DNA of 64,000 bases from VRUE01 sp963764365 (GCA_963764365.1 CAVXSI010000015.1:186001-250000), one strand, 5' to 3'. Positions 50,057 through 59,655 are shown, counted from the first letter of the stretch. Translations and numbers: made by a program. Notes: generated by a model from the sequence alone, not told the origin.

Positions 50057-50104
50057 GGGTTCCGCTTAACTTTTTGTACAAGACGCTCCACCCCTACCGG
50101 GATG
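50046..50104. repeat. Repeat family A, copy 3 (minimal form)
   Basis: 15-bp perfect arms (50046-50060 and 50090-50104). The loop TCCGCTTAACTTTTTGTACAAGACGCTCC (50061-50089) is the complement of the conserved internal-loop strands of A1 and A2 joined by TTTTT, without the extra inner hairpin. It lies between the convergent ends of the PH-domain gene and metK. Confidence 0.8.
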
Positions 50105-50108
50105 GGCC

Positions 50109-51362
<1,254 letters not shown>

Positions 51363-51386
51363 GGCGGAAGCGTACCGGTGCGCCGG

Positions 51387-52703
51387 TCAGCCGCGTCGCC
51401 GGCCGCTGTGGGGCACGTAGTCGATCACCAGCGGGATCCCCTCGAGCCCGTAGGCCTCGCGCATCCGGTTCTCCAGGTGGTAGGCCCAGTCGCGGACGAT
51501 CAGCTTGCGGTCGTTGACCTGGATCGCGAAGCGCGGCGGCCGCTCGCCGACCTGCGCCGCGTAGTAGAGGCGCAGCCGCCGGCCGCGCCGCGAGGGGGGC
51601 GGCGTCGTCGCCACGACCTCGGCGACGAAGCGGTTCAGCTCCGGGGTCGGGATCCGCTCGGCGGCGCGGTCGGCCAGCTCCAGCGCCTTCGGCAGCAGCT
51701 TCTCGACGTTGCGCCCGCGCAGGGCCGAGCAGGTGACGACCGGCGGCCGCAGCCGCAGCTTGCGCTCGACCCGGGCGCGGGCGTCGTCGACGTCGGTCTC
51801 GCCGATGTCCCACTTGTTGAGGACGAGCAGCGTCGCGCAGCCTGCCCGCATCGCCAGCTCGGCGACCCGCAGGTCCTCGGCGGTGACCCCGTCGGTGGCG
51901 TCGCAGACGACGATCGCCACGTCGGCCCGCTCGACCGCCAGCTCGGAGCGCAGCTGGGCGTAGTAGTCGACGCTGCCGGCGAGCTTCGAGCGGCGCCGCA
52001 GGCCGGCGGTGTCGACCAGCAGGACCGGGCGGCCGTCGACCTCCAGCTCGGTGTCGATCGCGTCGCGGGTGGTGCCGGCGCGGGCGGAGACGATCACCCG
52101 CTCGGCGCCGAGGAAGGCGTTGACCAGCGAGGACTTGCCGGCGTTGGGGCGGCCGACCACGGCGACCTGGACCGGGTCCTCGCCCGGCGGCGGCTCCGGC
52201 AGCTCGGCGAGCAGCGCGGCGATCCGGTCGAGCAGGTCGCCGCTGCCGAGCCCGTGGCTGGCCGAGACGCCGATCGGGTCGCCGAGCCCGAGCTTGTGGA
52301 ACTCGGCGGTCAGGTGCTCGTCCTCGGGCCGGTCGACTTTGTTGACGACGACCAGCACCGGCGCCCCGCCGCCGCGCAGCGTCTTCGCCAGCTCGGCGTC
52401 TCCGCCGCGGACCCCGGCGCGGCCGTCGACGACCAGCAGGATCGCGTCCGCCTCGGCGATCCCGATCCGCGCCTGGCGCTGCACGTCGGCGGCCAGCTCG
52501 GTCTCGTCCTCGATGTCGATGCCGCCGGTGTCGAGCAGCTCGAAGGCGCGCCCGTTCCACTCGCAGCGCACCCGCTTGCGGTCGCGGGTGACCCCCGCCT
52601 CGGCGTGCGTGACCGCCTCGCGGCCGCCGGCGAGCCGGTTGACCAGCGTGCTCTTGCCGACGTTGGGAAACCCGACGACGGCGACGGTGGGTGCCCGGCT
52701 CAC
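51387..52703 (-). CDS. der: GTPase Der (EngA)
   Basis: 438 residues from GTG 52703 (VSRAPTVAVVGFPNVGKST). Two tandem G domains: GFPNVGKSTLVNRLAGG / DTGGID / NKVDRPED and GRPNAGKSSLVNAFLG / DTAGLRRRS / NKWDIGE. The C-terminal KH-like domain follows (about 350-438). Acts in 50S ribosome assembly. The ATG/GTG codons in the ORF further upstream fall in element D2. Confidence 0.95.
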   Translation of the reverse strand: MSRAPTVAVVGFPNVGKSTLVNRLAGGREAVTHAEAGVTRDRKRVRCEWNGRAFELLDTGGIDIEDETELAADVQRQARIGIAEADAILLVVDGRAGVRGGDAELAKTLRGGGAPVLVVVNKVDRPEDEHLTAEFHKLGLGDPIGVSASHGLGSGDLLDRIAALLAELPEPPPGEDPVQVAVVGRPNAGKSSLVNAFLGAERVIVSARAGTTRDAIDTELEVDGRPVLLVDTAGLRRRSKLAGSVDYYAQLRSELAVERADVAIVVCDATDGVTAEDLRVAELAMRAGCATLLVLNKWDIGETDVDDARARVERKLRLRPPVVTCSALRGRNVEKLLPKALELADRAAERIPTPELNRFVAEVVATTPPPSRRGRRLRLYYAAQVGERPPRFAIQVNDRKLIVRDWAYHLENRMREAYGLEGIPLVIDYVPHSGRRRG

Positions 52704-52727
52704 GCTCGCCCCGACCCCGACAGGCCA

Positions 52728-52777
52728 GACGTGCCGGGAGTTGACCACCATATTGGGCGGTCAAACGACGGCACGTC
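52728..52777. repeat. Repeat family D, copy 2 (divergent)
   Basis: GACGTGCCG (left) and CGGCACGTC (right) as in other D copies, but the interior reads GAGTTGACCACCATATTGGGCGGTCAAACGA: the paired GTTGACC/GGTCAAAC differs from GTTATGTG/GGTCTAAC of D1 while the ATAT centre stays. Between cmk and der. Confidence 0.8.
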
Positions 52778-52791
52778 CGCGATGAGAGTCG

Positions 52792-53430
52792 TCACGACAG
52801 ACTCCGCTCGCGAGCGAGGGCGACGACTCGGGCGACAACCTCGTCGAGGGAGAGGCCGGTGGTGTCGATCTCGACCGCGTCGGCGGCGGCGCGAAGGGCG
52901 CCGTGCTCGCGGGTCGCGTCGCGCTCGTCGCGCTCGCGCTGAGCGGCGAGGACGGCCGCTTCGTCCTCGCCGCACTGGGCGGCGCGGCGGCGGGCGCGCT
53001 CCTCGGAACTTGCGGTGAGGAAGACCTTGAGCGGGGCGTCGGGGCTGACGACGGTGCCGATGTCGCGACCCTCGGCGACGTAGCGACCGGCGGCGACCAG
53101 CGCCCGCTGGCGCGCGACCAGCGCCGCCCGCACCGCCGGGTGGACGGAGACGCGCGACGCGGCCTCGGTCACCCGCGGCTCGCGGATCGCCTCGGTCACG
53201 TCCTCACCGTTCAGTCCGACCCCCCCGTCGCGCAGCTCGATCGTCAGGCCGGCGGCCAACCGCCCCAGCGCGGCGCCGTCGTCGAGGCCGGCGCCCGCCG
53301 CGAGCGCGGCCAGCGCCACGCAGCGGTACATCGCCCCGGAGTCGAGGAAGGTGAAGCCGAGCGCGTCGGCGACCGCGCGGGCGACGCTCGACTTGCCGGC
53401 CCCGGCGGGACCGTCGATGGCGATGACCAT
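52792..53430 (-). CDS. cmk: Cytidylate kinase
   Basis: 212 residues from ATG 53430 (MVIAIDGPAGAGKSSVARAVA). P-loop, FLDSGAMYRCVALAAL (CMP site), and the later Arg-rich RYVAEGRDIGTVVSPDAPLKVFLTASSEERARRRA (lid/AMP-binding homologue; residues 115-150). Phosphorylates CMP/dCMP. In many actinobacteria cmk stands directly before der, as here with D2 in between. Confidence 0.94.
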   Translation of the reverse strand: MVIAIDGPAGAGKSSVARAVADALGFTFLDSGAMYRCVALAALAAGAGLDDGAALGRLAAGLTIELRDGGVGLNGEDVTEAIREPRVTEAASRVSVHPAVRAALVARQRALVAAGRYVAEGRDIGTVVSPDAPLKVFLTASSEERARRRAAQCGEDEAAVLAAQRERDERDATREHGALRAAADAVEIDTTGLSLDEVVARVVALARERSLS

Positions 53431-53501
53431 AGGGCGGCAGTTTCGCCGCTTCGCCCGCGCGACGAAGCGCCGCCACCCTCGCAGGCGCCCGCCTTCGAGC
53501 A

Positions 53502-53552
53502 GACGTGCCGGGAGTTGTGTGCCCATATACGGGGTCTAACTCACGGCACGTC
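53502..53552. repeat. Repeat family D, copy 3
   Basis: 51 bp, 5'-GACGTGCCGGGAGTTGTGTG...TCTAACTCACGGCACGTC-3' on the plus strand. Compared with D1/D4 the inner part has the same direction but the outer T/C mismatch pair is G/A, as if inverted. The aroA stop TGA (53551-53553) starts at the element edge. Between aroA and cmk. Confidence 0.85.
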
Positions 53553-54897
53553 AGTGGGCGAGCGCGGCCAGGTCGGCCTCGAAGCCGGGGTAGCTGACCG
53601 CGGCGGCGTCCATCCCCGCCACCTCGACGCCCTCGCGCGACGCGAGGCCGGCGATCGCGCCGAGCATCGCGATCCGGTGGTCGCCGTGGGAATCGATCGC
53701 GCCGCCGCGCAGACCGCCGGCGCCCTCGATCCGCATCCCGTCCGCGCTCGTCTCGACCGCGGCGCCGAGCGCGGTCAGCGCCGCGGCAACCGTCTCGATC
53801 CGGTCGCTCTCCTTGCGCCGCAGCTCGTCCGCGTCGCGGATCGTCGTCTCGCCCGCGGCGAAGCAGGCGGCGAGCGCGACCAGCGGCAGCTCGTCGATCG
53901 CCAGCGGGATCTCGGCGCCGCCGACCTCGACGCCGGTCAGCACCGAGGCGCGTGCGACGACGGTGCCGATCGGCTCGCCGCCCTCCTCGCCCTCGGGGAT
54001 CGCTTCGATCCGCGCCCCCATCCGCTCGAGGATCGTCAGCAGGCCGGTCCGGGTCGGGTTGAGGCCGACCCCCGTCAGCGTCACCTGGCTGTCCGGGACG
54101 AGCAGGCCGGCGACGACGAAGAACGCCGCCGAGGAGAAGTCCGACGGAACCGTGATCAGCCCGGGCGTCAGCTGCGCGGCCGGATGGACGACGATCGCGT
54201 CGCCCTCGCGCTCGATCTCGGCGCCCGCCGCGCGCAGCATCCGCTCGCTGTGGTCGCGGGTCGGCTGCGGCTCGACGATCCGCGTCTCGCCCTCCGCCAG
54301 CAGCCCGGCGAAGATCAGGCAGGACTTGACCTGAGCGCTGGCGACCGGCAGCTCATAGGAGACGCCGCGAAGCGGCGCTCCCCTGACGGTGAGCGGCGGC
54401 AGCCTGTTCTCGCGACAGGAGAGAGAGGCGCCCATCGAGCGCAGCGGCTCGACGATCCGGTCGACCGGCCGGCGGCGGATCGAGTCGTCGCCGTCGAGCG
54501 TCCACTCCCCCGCTCCCTGTCCGGCCAGCCAGCCCGGCAGCAGTCGCAGCAGGGTGCCGGCGTTGCCGACGTCGATCGGGGTCGGACGGGCGCCGCGCAG
54601 GCCGACGCCCCGGATGAGCAGAGCCGGACCCGCCCCTGCCGCCGCCTCTGCGGCAGTCGGTTCACCGCCCTCGGAAACGGCCGCCGCGCGAACCTCGTTC
54701 CCGACCTCCGCGCCAAGCGCCTTCACGGCGTCGAGGGTGGAGCGGGTGTCGGCGGCGTCGAGATAGCCCTTGATCCGCGTCCCCCCCTCCCCCATCGCGG
54801 CGATCAGCGCCGCCCGGTGGGAGATCGACTTGTCGGCCGGGGGGCGCAGCTCGCCGCGCAGCGGGCCGGACGGCTCGAAGCGGCGGCTCCCTTCCAC
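53551..54897 (-). CDS. aroA: 3-phosphoshikimate 1-carboxyvinyltransferase (EPSP synthase)
   Basis: 448 residues. The sixth step of the shikimate route. Marks: GELRPPADKSISHRAALIAAMGEGGTRI, DVGNAGTLLRLLPGWLAG, DGDDSIRRRPVDRIVEPLRSMGA and late EDADELRRKESDRIE-like (IRDADELRRKESDRIETVAAAL), then GGAIDSHGDHRIAMLGAIAGL. A loop near residues 65-85 (SEGGEPTAAEAAAGAGPA as a polar stretch) is longer than usual. Follows tyrA by 4 bp in the aro operon. Confidence 0.95.
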   Translation of the reverse strand: MEGSRRFEPSGPLRGELRPPADKSISHRAALIAAMGEGGTRIKGYLDAADTRSTLDAVKALGAEVGNEVRAAAVSEGGEPTAAEAAAGAGPALLIRGVGLRGARPTPIDVGNAGTLLRLLPGWLAGQGAGEWTLDGDDSIRRRPVDRIVEPLRSMGASLSCRENRLPPLTVRGAPLRGVSYELPVASAQVKSCLIFAGLLAEGETRIVEPQPTRDHSERMLRAAGAEIEREGDAIVVHPAAQLTPGLITVPSDFSSAAFFVVAGLLVPDSQVTLTGVGLNPTRTGLLTILERMGARIEAIPEGEEGGEPIGTVVARASVLTGVEVGGAEIPLAIDELPLVALAACFAAGETTIRDADELRRKESDRIETVAAALTALGAAVETSADGMRIEGAGGLRGGAIDSHGDHRIAMLGAIAGLASREGVEVAGMDAAAVSYPGFEADLAALAH

Positions 54898-54901
54898 CGC
54901 C

Positions 54902-55765
54902 CTACTCCTCGTCGGGACGCGTGCGGGCGCCGGCGGCGATCGCGTCCAGCAGGCCAGCGGCGGCGGCGTGCCAGGCGGCGATCGCGTCTTCGTCGCCGGC
55001 GCGGATCAGTGCCCTCGCCTCGTCGAGGCGGACGATCACGTCGTCGATCGCCGCCGCCACCGCCTCCCGGTTGGCGGCGAAGATGTCGCCCCAGATCGCC
55101 GGGTTGGAGCCGGCGACCCGGGTCGCGTCGCGGAAGCTCGGGCCGGCGTCGGGCAGCAGCTCCGAGTCGCGCGCCAGCTCCGCCGCCGCCAGGCCGACCA
55201 GGACGTCGGCGAGCACGTGCGGCAGGTGGCTGACCCTCGCCATCAGGCGGTCGTGGGCGGCGGCGTCGATCTCCCGCGGGCGGGCGCCGAGGCCGGCGAT
55301 CGCCTCCCGCAGCCGCTCGTGCACGGATCCACTGGTGCTCTCGGTCGGCGTCAGGTACCAGCGCGCGCCCTCGAACAGGTCGGCGCGGGCGTTGGCGACC
55401 CCGGCCGTCTCGGCGCCGGCCAGCGGGTGGCCGCCGAGGAAGCGCTCGTCGCCGCCGAGCTCGCCGACTATCCCCCGCTTGGTCGAGCCGGCGTCGGTGA
55501 CGGCGGTTCCCGGCCCGCTCGCGGCCAGTGCCTGCCGCGCCAGCTCCGGCAGCGCCGAGACCGGCGCCGCGCAGAAGACGATCTCGGCGCCCTCGCAGGC
55601 CGCGGCGACCGAGTCCGCCGTGTGGTCGACCGCGCCAAGCTCCTCGGCCCGCTCCAGGGTCGGCCGGTTCGGACCCCAGCCGACCACCTCGCAGCCCAGC
55701 CGCTCCCGCGCGGCGAGCCCGATCGAGCCTCCGATCAGGCCCACCCCGAGAACGGCGACCTTCAT
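54902..55765 (-). CDS. tyrA: Prephenate dehydrogenase
   Basis: 287 residues from ATG 55765. Rossmann fold with VLGVGLIGGSIGLAARE, CAAPVSALPELA, TDAGSTKRGIV and FLGGHPLAGAETAGVANA (family GxHPMxG). Leads to tyrosine. Its ATG overlaps the mini-ORF stop (ATGA) and is preceded by GGGAGGGG. Can act on prephenate or arogenate; not decidable here. Confidence 0.92.
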   Translation of the reverse strand: MKVAVLGVGLIGGSIGLAARERLGCEVVGWGPNRPTLERAEELGAVDHTADSVAAACEGAEIVFCAAPVSALPELARQALAASGPGTAVTDAGSTKRGIVGELGGDERFLGGHPLAGAETAGVANARADLFEGARWYLTPTESTSGSVHERLREAIAGLGARPREIDAAAHDRLMARVSHLPHVLADVLVGLAAAELARDSELLPDAGPSFRDATRVAGSNPAIWGDIFAANREAVAAAIDDVIVRLDEARALIRAGDEDAIAAWHAAAAGLLDAIAAGARTRPDEE

Positions 55766-55824
55766 GAAGACAACCCCTCCCGCTTCGCTCCCGGCGCTAA
55801 CACGCTTGGTCGCTCCGCGCTCAT
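55762..55824 (-). CDS. Coupling mini-ORF between aroG and tyrA
   Basis: 20 codons: MSAERPSVLAPGAKREGLSS. The ATG overlaps the aroG stop and its own stop overlaps the tyrA start (both ATGA). Similar in both DNA and protein to the ribE/ribBA mini-ORF (36152-36223): ATGAGCGCGGAGCGA is identical and CAAGCGTG follows in both. Ends with a purine-rich GGGAGGGG that serves tyrA. Confidence 0.55.
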   Translation of the reverse strand: MSAERPSVLAPGAKREGLSS

Positions 55825-56900
55825 CGGCGCCGTGCCCGCACAGCCGCGGCCAGCCGCTCCAGCACGGCGCCCGTCTCCTCCCAGTCGATGCAGGGGTCGG
55901 TGATCGACTGGCCGTAGACGAGCGAGCCGGCGTCGCCGAGGTCCTGGCGACCCTCGACCAGGAACGACTCCAGCATCACCCCGACGATCGCCCCGTTGCC
56001 GGCGGCGACCTGGTCGCCGATCTCGGCCGCCGCGGCGACCTGCTTGGCGGGGACCTTGGCGCTGTTGTCGTGGGAGGCGTCGATCACGAGCCGCTCGGCG
56101 AGGCCGGCGGCGCGCAGCTTCTCCAGCGCCGCCGCGATGCCGCGCTCGTCGTGGTTCGGGGCGCCGCGGCCGCCGCGCAGGATCACGTGGCCGTCGGGGT
56201 TGCCGGTCGTGTGCAGGATCGCCGGCCGGCCGGCGTCGTCGATGCCGGCGAAGGCGTGCGGCGCCGCCGCGGCGCGGACCGCGTCGACCGCGACCTGGAC
56301 GTCGCCGTCGGTGCGATTCTTGAAGCCGATCGGCATCGAGAGGCCGGAGCCGAGCTGGCGGTGGATCTGGCTCTCGGTCGTGCGGGCGCCGATCGCCCCC
56401 CAGGCGACCGTGTCGGAGATGTACTGCGGCGTGATCGGGTCGAGGAACTCGCAGCCGACCGGCAGGCCGACGTCGACCACCTGCAGCAGCAGGGTGCGGG
56501 CGATCCGCAGGCCGGCGTTGACGTCGCAGGACCCGTCCAGGTAGGGGTCGTTGATCAGCCCCTTCCAGCCGGTCGTCGTCCGCGGCTTCTCGAAGTAGAC
56601 GCGCATCGCGATCAGCAGGTCGTCGCGCAGCTCCGCCGCGGCCCCGGCGAGGCGGCCGGCATAGTCGAGCGCGGCGTCGACGTCGTGGACGCTGCACGGC
56701 CCGACCACGACCAGCAGCCGGTCGTCGATCCCGTCGACAACCGCAGCGACCTCATCGCGCCCGGCGACCACCGCCCGCTCGCGCTCCTCACCCAGCGGCA
56801 GGTCGTCGAGCAGCGCCAGCGGCGGCACCAGCTCGACCACCCGCTCGATCCTGCGGTCGCGAACCCCGTCGCCGGTGCCCGCCTGCATTCCCACGATCAT
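55821..56900 (-). CDS. aroG: 3-deoxy-7-phosphoheptulonate synthase, class I
   Basis: About 359 residues with ATG 56900 (MIVGMQAGTGDG) or 373 from ATG 56942. First step of the shikimate route. Class I marks: VVVGPCSVHDVDAALDYAGRL, MRVYFEKPRTTTGWKGLINDPYLDGSCDVNAGLRIAR (about 75-110), GCEFLDPITPQYISDTVAWGAIGARTTESQIHR, FKNRTDG, and HDNSAKVPAKQ. E. coli-type, feedback-controlled enzymes share this class. Lies downstream of a short ORF that may act as its leader (57051-57152). Confidence 0.92.
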   Translation of the reverse strand: MIVGMQAGTGDGVRDRRIERVVELVPPLALLDDLPLGEERERAVVAGRDEVAAVVDGIDDRLLVVVGPCSVHDVDAALDYAGRLAGAAAELRDDLLIAMRVYFEKPRTTTGWKGLINDPYLDGSCDVNAGLRIARTLLLQVVDVGLPVGCEFLDPITPQYISDTVAWGAIGARTTESQIHRQLGSGLSMPIGFKNRTDGDVQVAVDAVRAAAAPHAFAGIDDAGRPAILHTTGNPDGHVILRGGRGAPNHDERGIAAALEKLRAAGLAERLVIDASHDNSAKVPAKQVAAAAEIGDQVAAGNGAIVGVMLESFLVEGRQDLGDAGSLVYGQSITDPCIDWEETGAVLERLAAAVRARRR

Positions 56901-57050
56901 CTTGCCGCCGCCTTTCTCCACTCTCTGGACTCTACTTTCCATGCGGGCCTCGCAATGCGTGCGCGGGCATCGCGGAGCGCGCGAACCGTTCGAACCGGCG
57001 CCCGGCCAGACGCTCTTCGGAGGCGGCGCGCTGCCGCCGGAGCCGGACGC

Positions 57051-57152
57051 CTAGCTAAATCGCCAGTAGCGGCAATAGGAGAGGCGGGCAGAGGCGACCG
57101 CGGCGCCGGCGGCGCGTGCTGCGAATGCGGTCTCGTCTGTTCGCTTCTTCAC
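57051..57152 (-). CDS. Candidate leader peptide of the aro genes (attenuation)
   Basis: A short ORF on the minus strand: GTG 57152 (or 57155), 33 codons, ending ...RLSYCRYWRFS and a TAG stop at 57051-57053. The last nine residues contain Tyr, Tyr, Trp and Phe, an improbable cluster of aromatic codons. It lies about 110-150 bp upstream of aroG and downstream of hisC (stop 57182). After its stop comes a strong hairpin (GGCGGC...GCCGCC near 57020-57034) that could be the controlled terminator or anti-terminator. Function inferred by analogy with trp and phe leader peptides. Confidence 0.55.
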   Translation of the reverse strand: MKKRTDETAFAARAAGAAVASARLSYCRYWRFS

Positions 57153-57181
57153 CACCCGACTTTGTAGCAGGCGGGGGGCGT

Positions 57182-58276
57182 TCAGTCGAGCAGCTCGCCG
57201 ATCGCGGCAAGAAACCGGTCGTTCTCGGCCGGCGTCCCGTAGCTGACCCGGATGTGGCCTGAATCGCCGAGGGGCGTGCCGGGGCGGACCGCGATCTGGC
57301 GCTCGGCGAGGCCGGCGACGACCTCGCGCTCGTCGGCGTCGCCGAGGTCGATCCAGGAGAAGTTGGCCTGGGTCTTCGCCGTCGAGAGGCCGAGCTCGTG
57401 CAGCGCCTCCTCGACCCGCAGCCGCTCGGCGACGGTCCGCTCGACCCGGCGGGCGACGTCGTCCTGGTGCAGGACCGCCTCGGCCGCCGCCGCCTGGGCG
57501 AGCGCGTTGACGCTGAACGGCTGCCGCACCGCGTCGATCGCGGCCCGGAACCTGGCCGAGCCGAGCGCGAAGCCGACCCGCATCCCGGCCAGGCCGTAGG
57601 CCTTGCTGAAGGTGCGGAGGATGACGAGGTTGGGAAACTCGGCCAGCAGGTCGAGCGTCGCGTCCGGGTCGTCGTCGGTCTGGAACTCGACATAGGCCTC
57701 GTCGAGGGCGATCGTGACGTGGCCGGGGACGCGCTCGCAGAAGGCGGCGACCTCGCTCGCGGGCAGGTGGGTGCCGGTCGGGTTGTTGGGGTTGCAGACG
57801 ATCGCCAGCTGGGTCGCGGCGGTGATCTCAGCCGCGATCGCGTCGAGGTCGTGGACCTCGCCCGCGGCCAGCGGCACGCGGACCTCGCGCGCCCCGCTCA
57901 GCGCCGCCAGGTACGGGTACATCGAGAACGAGGGCCAGGCGTAGACGATCTCCGAGCCGGGCTCGCAGAGAGCCTCGGCGGCGGCGAGCAGGATCTCGCA
58001 GGAGCCGTTGCCGACGGCGACCCGGCCGGGCTCGGTCTCGTAGCGCTCGGCGAGCCGGCGGCGCAGCAGGGTCGCGTCGGGGTCCGGGTAGCGGTTCATC
58101 GCCCCGGCGGCGGCCTGGATCGCCTCGATCACTTTCGGGTGGGGCGGGAAGCTCGACTCGTTCGAGGCGAGCTGGGCGATCTCGCCGGCGGCGATCGCCT
58201 CGGGCGCCTGCCCGGTCGGCACGCCGGCCTGGTAGCCCGGGATCCGGGCGAGCTTCTCCGCGAAGGTCACGGTCAT
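57182..58276 (-). CDS. hisC: Histidinol-phosphate/aromatic aminotransferase
   Basis: 364 residues from ATG 58276 (MTVTFAEKLARIPGYQ). PLP-dependent fold type I: NGSCEILLAAAEAL, VCNPNNPTGTHLPASE, LDEAYVEF, and the PLP Lys in RTFSKAYGLAGMRVGFALG. HisC-like enzymes also transaminate phenylpyruvate and prephenate; next to aroG/tyrA/aroH it more likely serves Phe/Tyr synthesis than histidine. Divergence into upstream repeat G2 is excluded from the gene. Confidence 0.9.
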   Translation of the reverse strand: MTVTFAEKLARIPGYQAGVPTGQAPEAIAAGEIAQLASNESSFPPHPKVIEAIQAAAGAMNRYPDPDATLLRRRLAERYETEPGRVAVGNGSCEILLAAAEALCEPGSEIVYAWPSFSMYPYLAALSGAREVRVPLAAGEVHDLDAIAAEITAATQLAIVCNPNNPTGTHLPASEVAAFCERVPGHVTIALDEAYVEFQTDDDPDATLDLLAEFPNLVILRTFSKAYGLAGMRVGFALGSARFRAAIDAVRQPFSVNALAQAAAAEAVLHQDDVARRVERTVAERLRVEEALHELGLSTAKTQANFSWIDLGDADEREVVAGLAERQIAVRPGTPLGDSGHIRVSYGTPAENDRFLAAIGELLD

Positions 58277-58320
58277 GGTGGAGAGTTTGCCGTAAAGGGT
58301 GCGGGCTGGCGAGCGCCGGA

Positions 58321-58413
58321 CCAAGCGGGGCAAGGACGCAGGGAGCGTGGCGTGCTCCGCACGCGAGCGACCGAGGACGCCGCACCGCGCCGGTTCGTCG
58401 CCGCCAGCGGCTA
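58321..58413. repeat. Dispersed repeat G, copy 2
   Basis: CCAAGCGGGGCAAGGACGCAGGGAGCGTGG, then a small hairpin GTGCTCCGCAC, CGAGCGACCGAGGAC and GCGCCGGTT; the last GGCTAC holds the TAG stop of aroH. Compare G1 (3568-3678) and G3 (9034-9106). Between aroH and hisC. Confidence 0.6.
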
Positions 58414-58785
58414 CTGCGCCGCGTGCAGGTCGGAGCGCAGGTCCCTGGTCGCGCCGAGGTAGGCGTGCGCCGGAACGTGGCCGACCGGCGCGTGGTAATG
58501 GACCATCGCCCGGATCACCCGCGGCATCGAGCCGGGCACGGGGATCTCGCGGCAGCAGAGCAGCGGCACCGAGTCGAGGCCGAGCTCGCGCGCCGCGGCG
58601 GCCGGAAAGCCGGCGTCAAGATCCTCGGTTGTGGTGAAGATGCAGCTGACCAGGGCGTCGGGCTCGAGCTCGTTGCGCTCGAGCAGCTCCTGCATCAGGT
58701 CCGTCGTCGCCGCGGCGATCTCCCCCGCCTCATTGGCGGCGGCCTGCACCGCCCCCCGCACCGCGAAAAGTCTCCGCTCCTCCAT
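58411..58785 (-). CDS. aroH: Chorismate mutase, AroH type
   Basis: 124 residues from ATG 58785 (MEERRLFAVRGAVQAAANEA); two earlier ATG codons (58794, 58797) would add three or four residues. AroH trimer-barrel marks: AVRGAVQAAANEAGEIAAATTDLM, VSCIFTTTEDLDAGFPAAAARELG (active-site region), and VIRAMVHYHA near the C-terminus. Converts chorismate to prephenate, feeding tyrA. Lies between rluB (with D4 between) and hisC. Confidence 0.9.
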   Translation of the reverse strand: MEERRLFAVRGAVQAAANEAGEIAAATTDLMQELLERNELEPDALVSCIFTTTEDLDAGFPAAAARELGLDSVPLLCCREIPVPGSMPRVIRAMVHYHAPVGHVPAHAYLGATRDLRSDLHAAQ

Positions 58786-58804
58786 CCCCCGCATCATCCC
58801 AGAG

Positions 58805-58855
58805 GACGTGCCGTGAGTTACGTGCCCATATAGGGGGTCTAACTCCCGGCACGTC
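58805..58855. repeat. Repeat family D, copy 4
   Basis: 51 bp, differing from D1 in one base in the interior (TTACGTG against TTATGTG). The last codons and the TAG stop of rluB (58839-58841) are encoded by its right half (GRAGS then stop). Between rluB and aroH. Confidence 0.85.
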
Positions 58856-59534
58856 CACGAAGGGCGGTGATTTCGGGGGCGGTGAGGGGGCGGGCGGCGC
58901 CCTCGGGGAGGTCGCCGAGGGAGATCGGGCCGAAGCGGACCCGGCGCAGGGAGCGGACATCGTTGCCGATCGCCTCGGCCATGCGGCGGAGCTGGCGATT
59001 GCGGCCCTCGCGCAGGACGACCTCGATCCGCCGCTCGCCGAGCCGGCGCACCTCGGCCGGCGCGGTCGGCCCGTCGTCCAGCTCGACCCCGCTCGCGAGC
59101 CGCCGCAGGTCCGCCTCCGAAGGCGGCCGCCGCAGCTCGACCGCATAGACCTTCGGGACTTCGTAGCGCGGATGCGTCAGCCGGTTCGCCAGCTCGCCGT
59201 CGTTGGTCAGCAGCAGCAGCCCGGTCGAATCGACGTCGAGCCGCCCGACCGGATACAGCCGCGCCGGCGAGTCGACCAGCTCCACGACCGCAGGCCGACC
59301 TCCCGGCTCGCGCGCCGTCGACACCACCCCCGCCGGCTTGTTCACGGCCCAAACCTCCCGCGCCTCCATTCCCACCAGGCCCCCATCCACCCGCACCTCA
59401 TCAAGCTCCCCGACATCCCGAGCCGGATCCCGCACCACCTCTCCCCCAACCGTGACCCTCCCGGCAGCAATGATCACCTCAGCTTTCCGCCTAGAAGCGA
59501 CTCCCCCATGTGCCAGGAACTTGGCGAGCCGCAC
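58839..59534 (-). CDS. rluB: Ribosomal large subunit pseudouridine synthase B family
   Basis: 231 residues from GTG 59534 (MRLAKFLAHGGVASRRKAE). S4-like domain (1-60), then the RsuA/RluB catalytic domain with YPVGRLDVDSTGLLLLTNDGELANRLTHP (catalytic Asp in GRLD) and LREGRNRQLRRMAEAIGNDVRSLRRVRFG. The last five residues and stop come from repeat D4. Standard scpA-scpB-rluB order; element A2 fills the gap to scpB. Confidence 0.94.
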   Translation of the reverse strand: MRLAKFLAHGGVASRRKAEVIIAAGRVTVGGEVVRDPARDVGELDEVRVDGGLVGMEAREVWAVNKPAGVVSTAREPGGRPAVVELVDSPARLYPVGRLDVDSTGLLLLTNDGELANRLTHPRYEVPKVYAVELRRPPSEADLRRLASGVELDDGPTAPAEVRRLGERRIEVVLREGRNRQLRRMAEAIGNDVRSLRRVRFGPISLGDLPEGAARPLTAPEITALRGRAGS

Positions 59535-59536
59535 TA

Positions 59537-59651
59537 GGAGCCGGTCCCGGTGGGGGTGGAGCGTCTTGTACTTTTTCCGAAAAGCGGCCCGCGGACAGCC
59601 GCCGACGGTGTTCGGAAAAAGTTAAGCGGAACCCCCACCGGGACCGGCTCC
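59537..59651. repeat. Repeat family A, copy 2 (nested hairpin)
   Basis: 21-bp perfect outer stem (59537-59557 with 59631-59651). Conserved internal-loop strands GGAGCGTCTTGTAC and GTTAAGCGGAA as in A1, then an inner stem TTTTTCCGAA/TTCGGAAAAA that differs from that of A1 on both sides. It fills almost exactly the gap between the scpB stop (59656) and the rluB GTG (59534). Confidence 0.85.
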
Positions 59652-59655
59652 CCGC

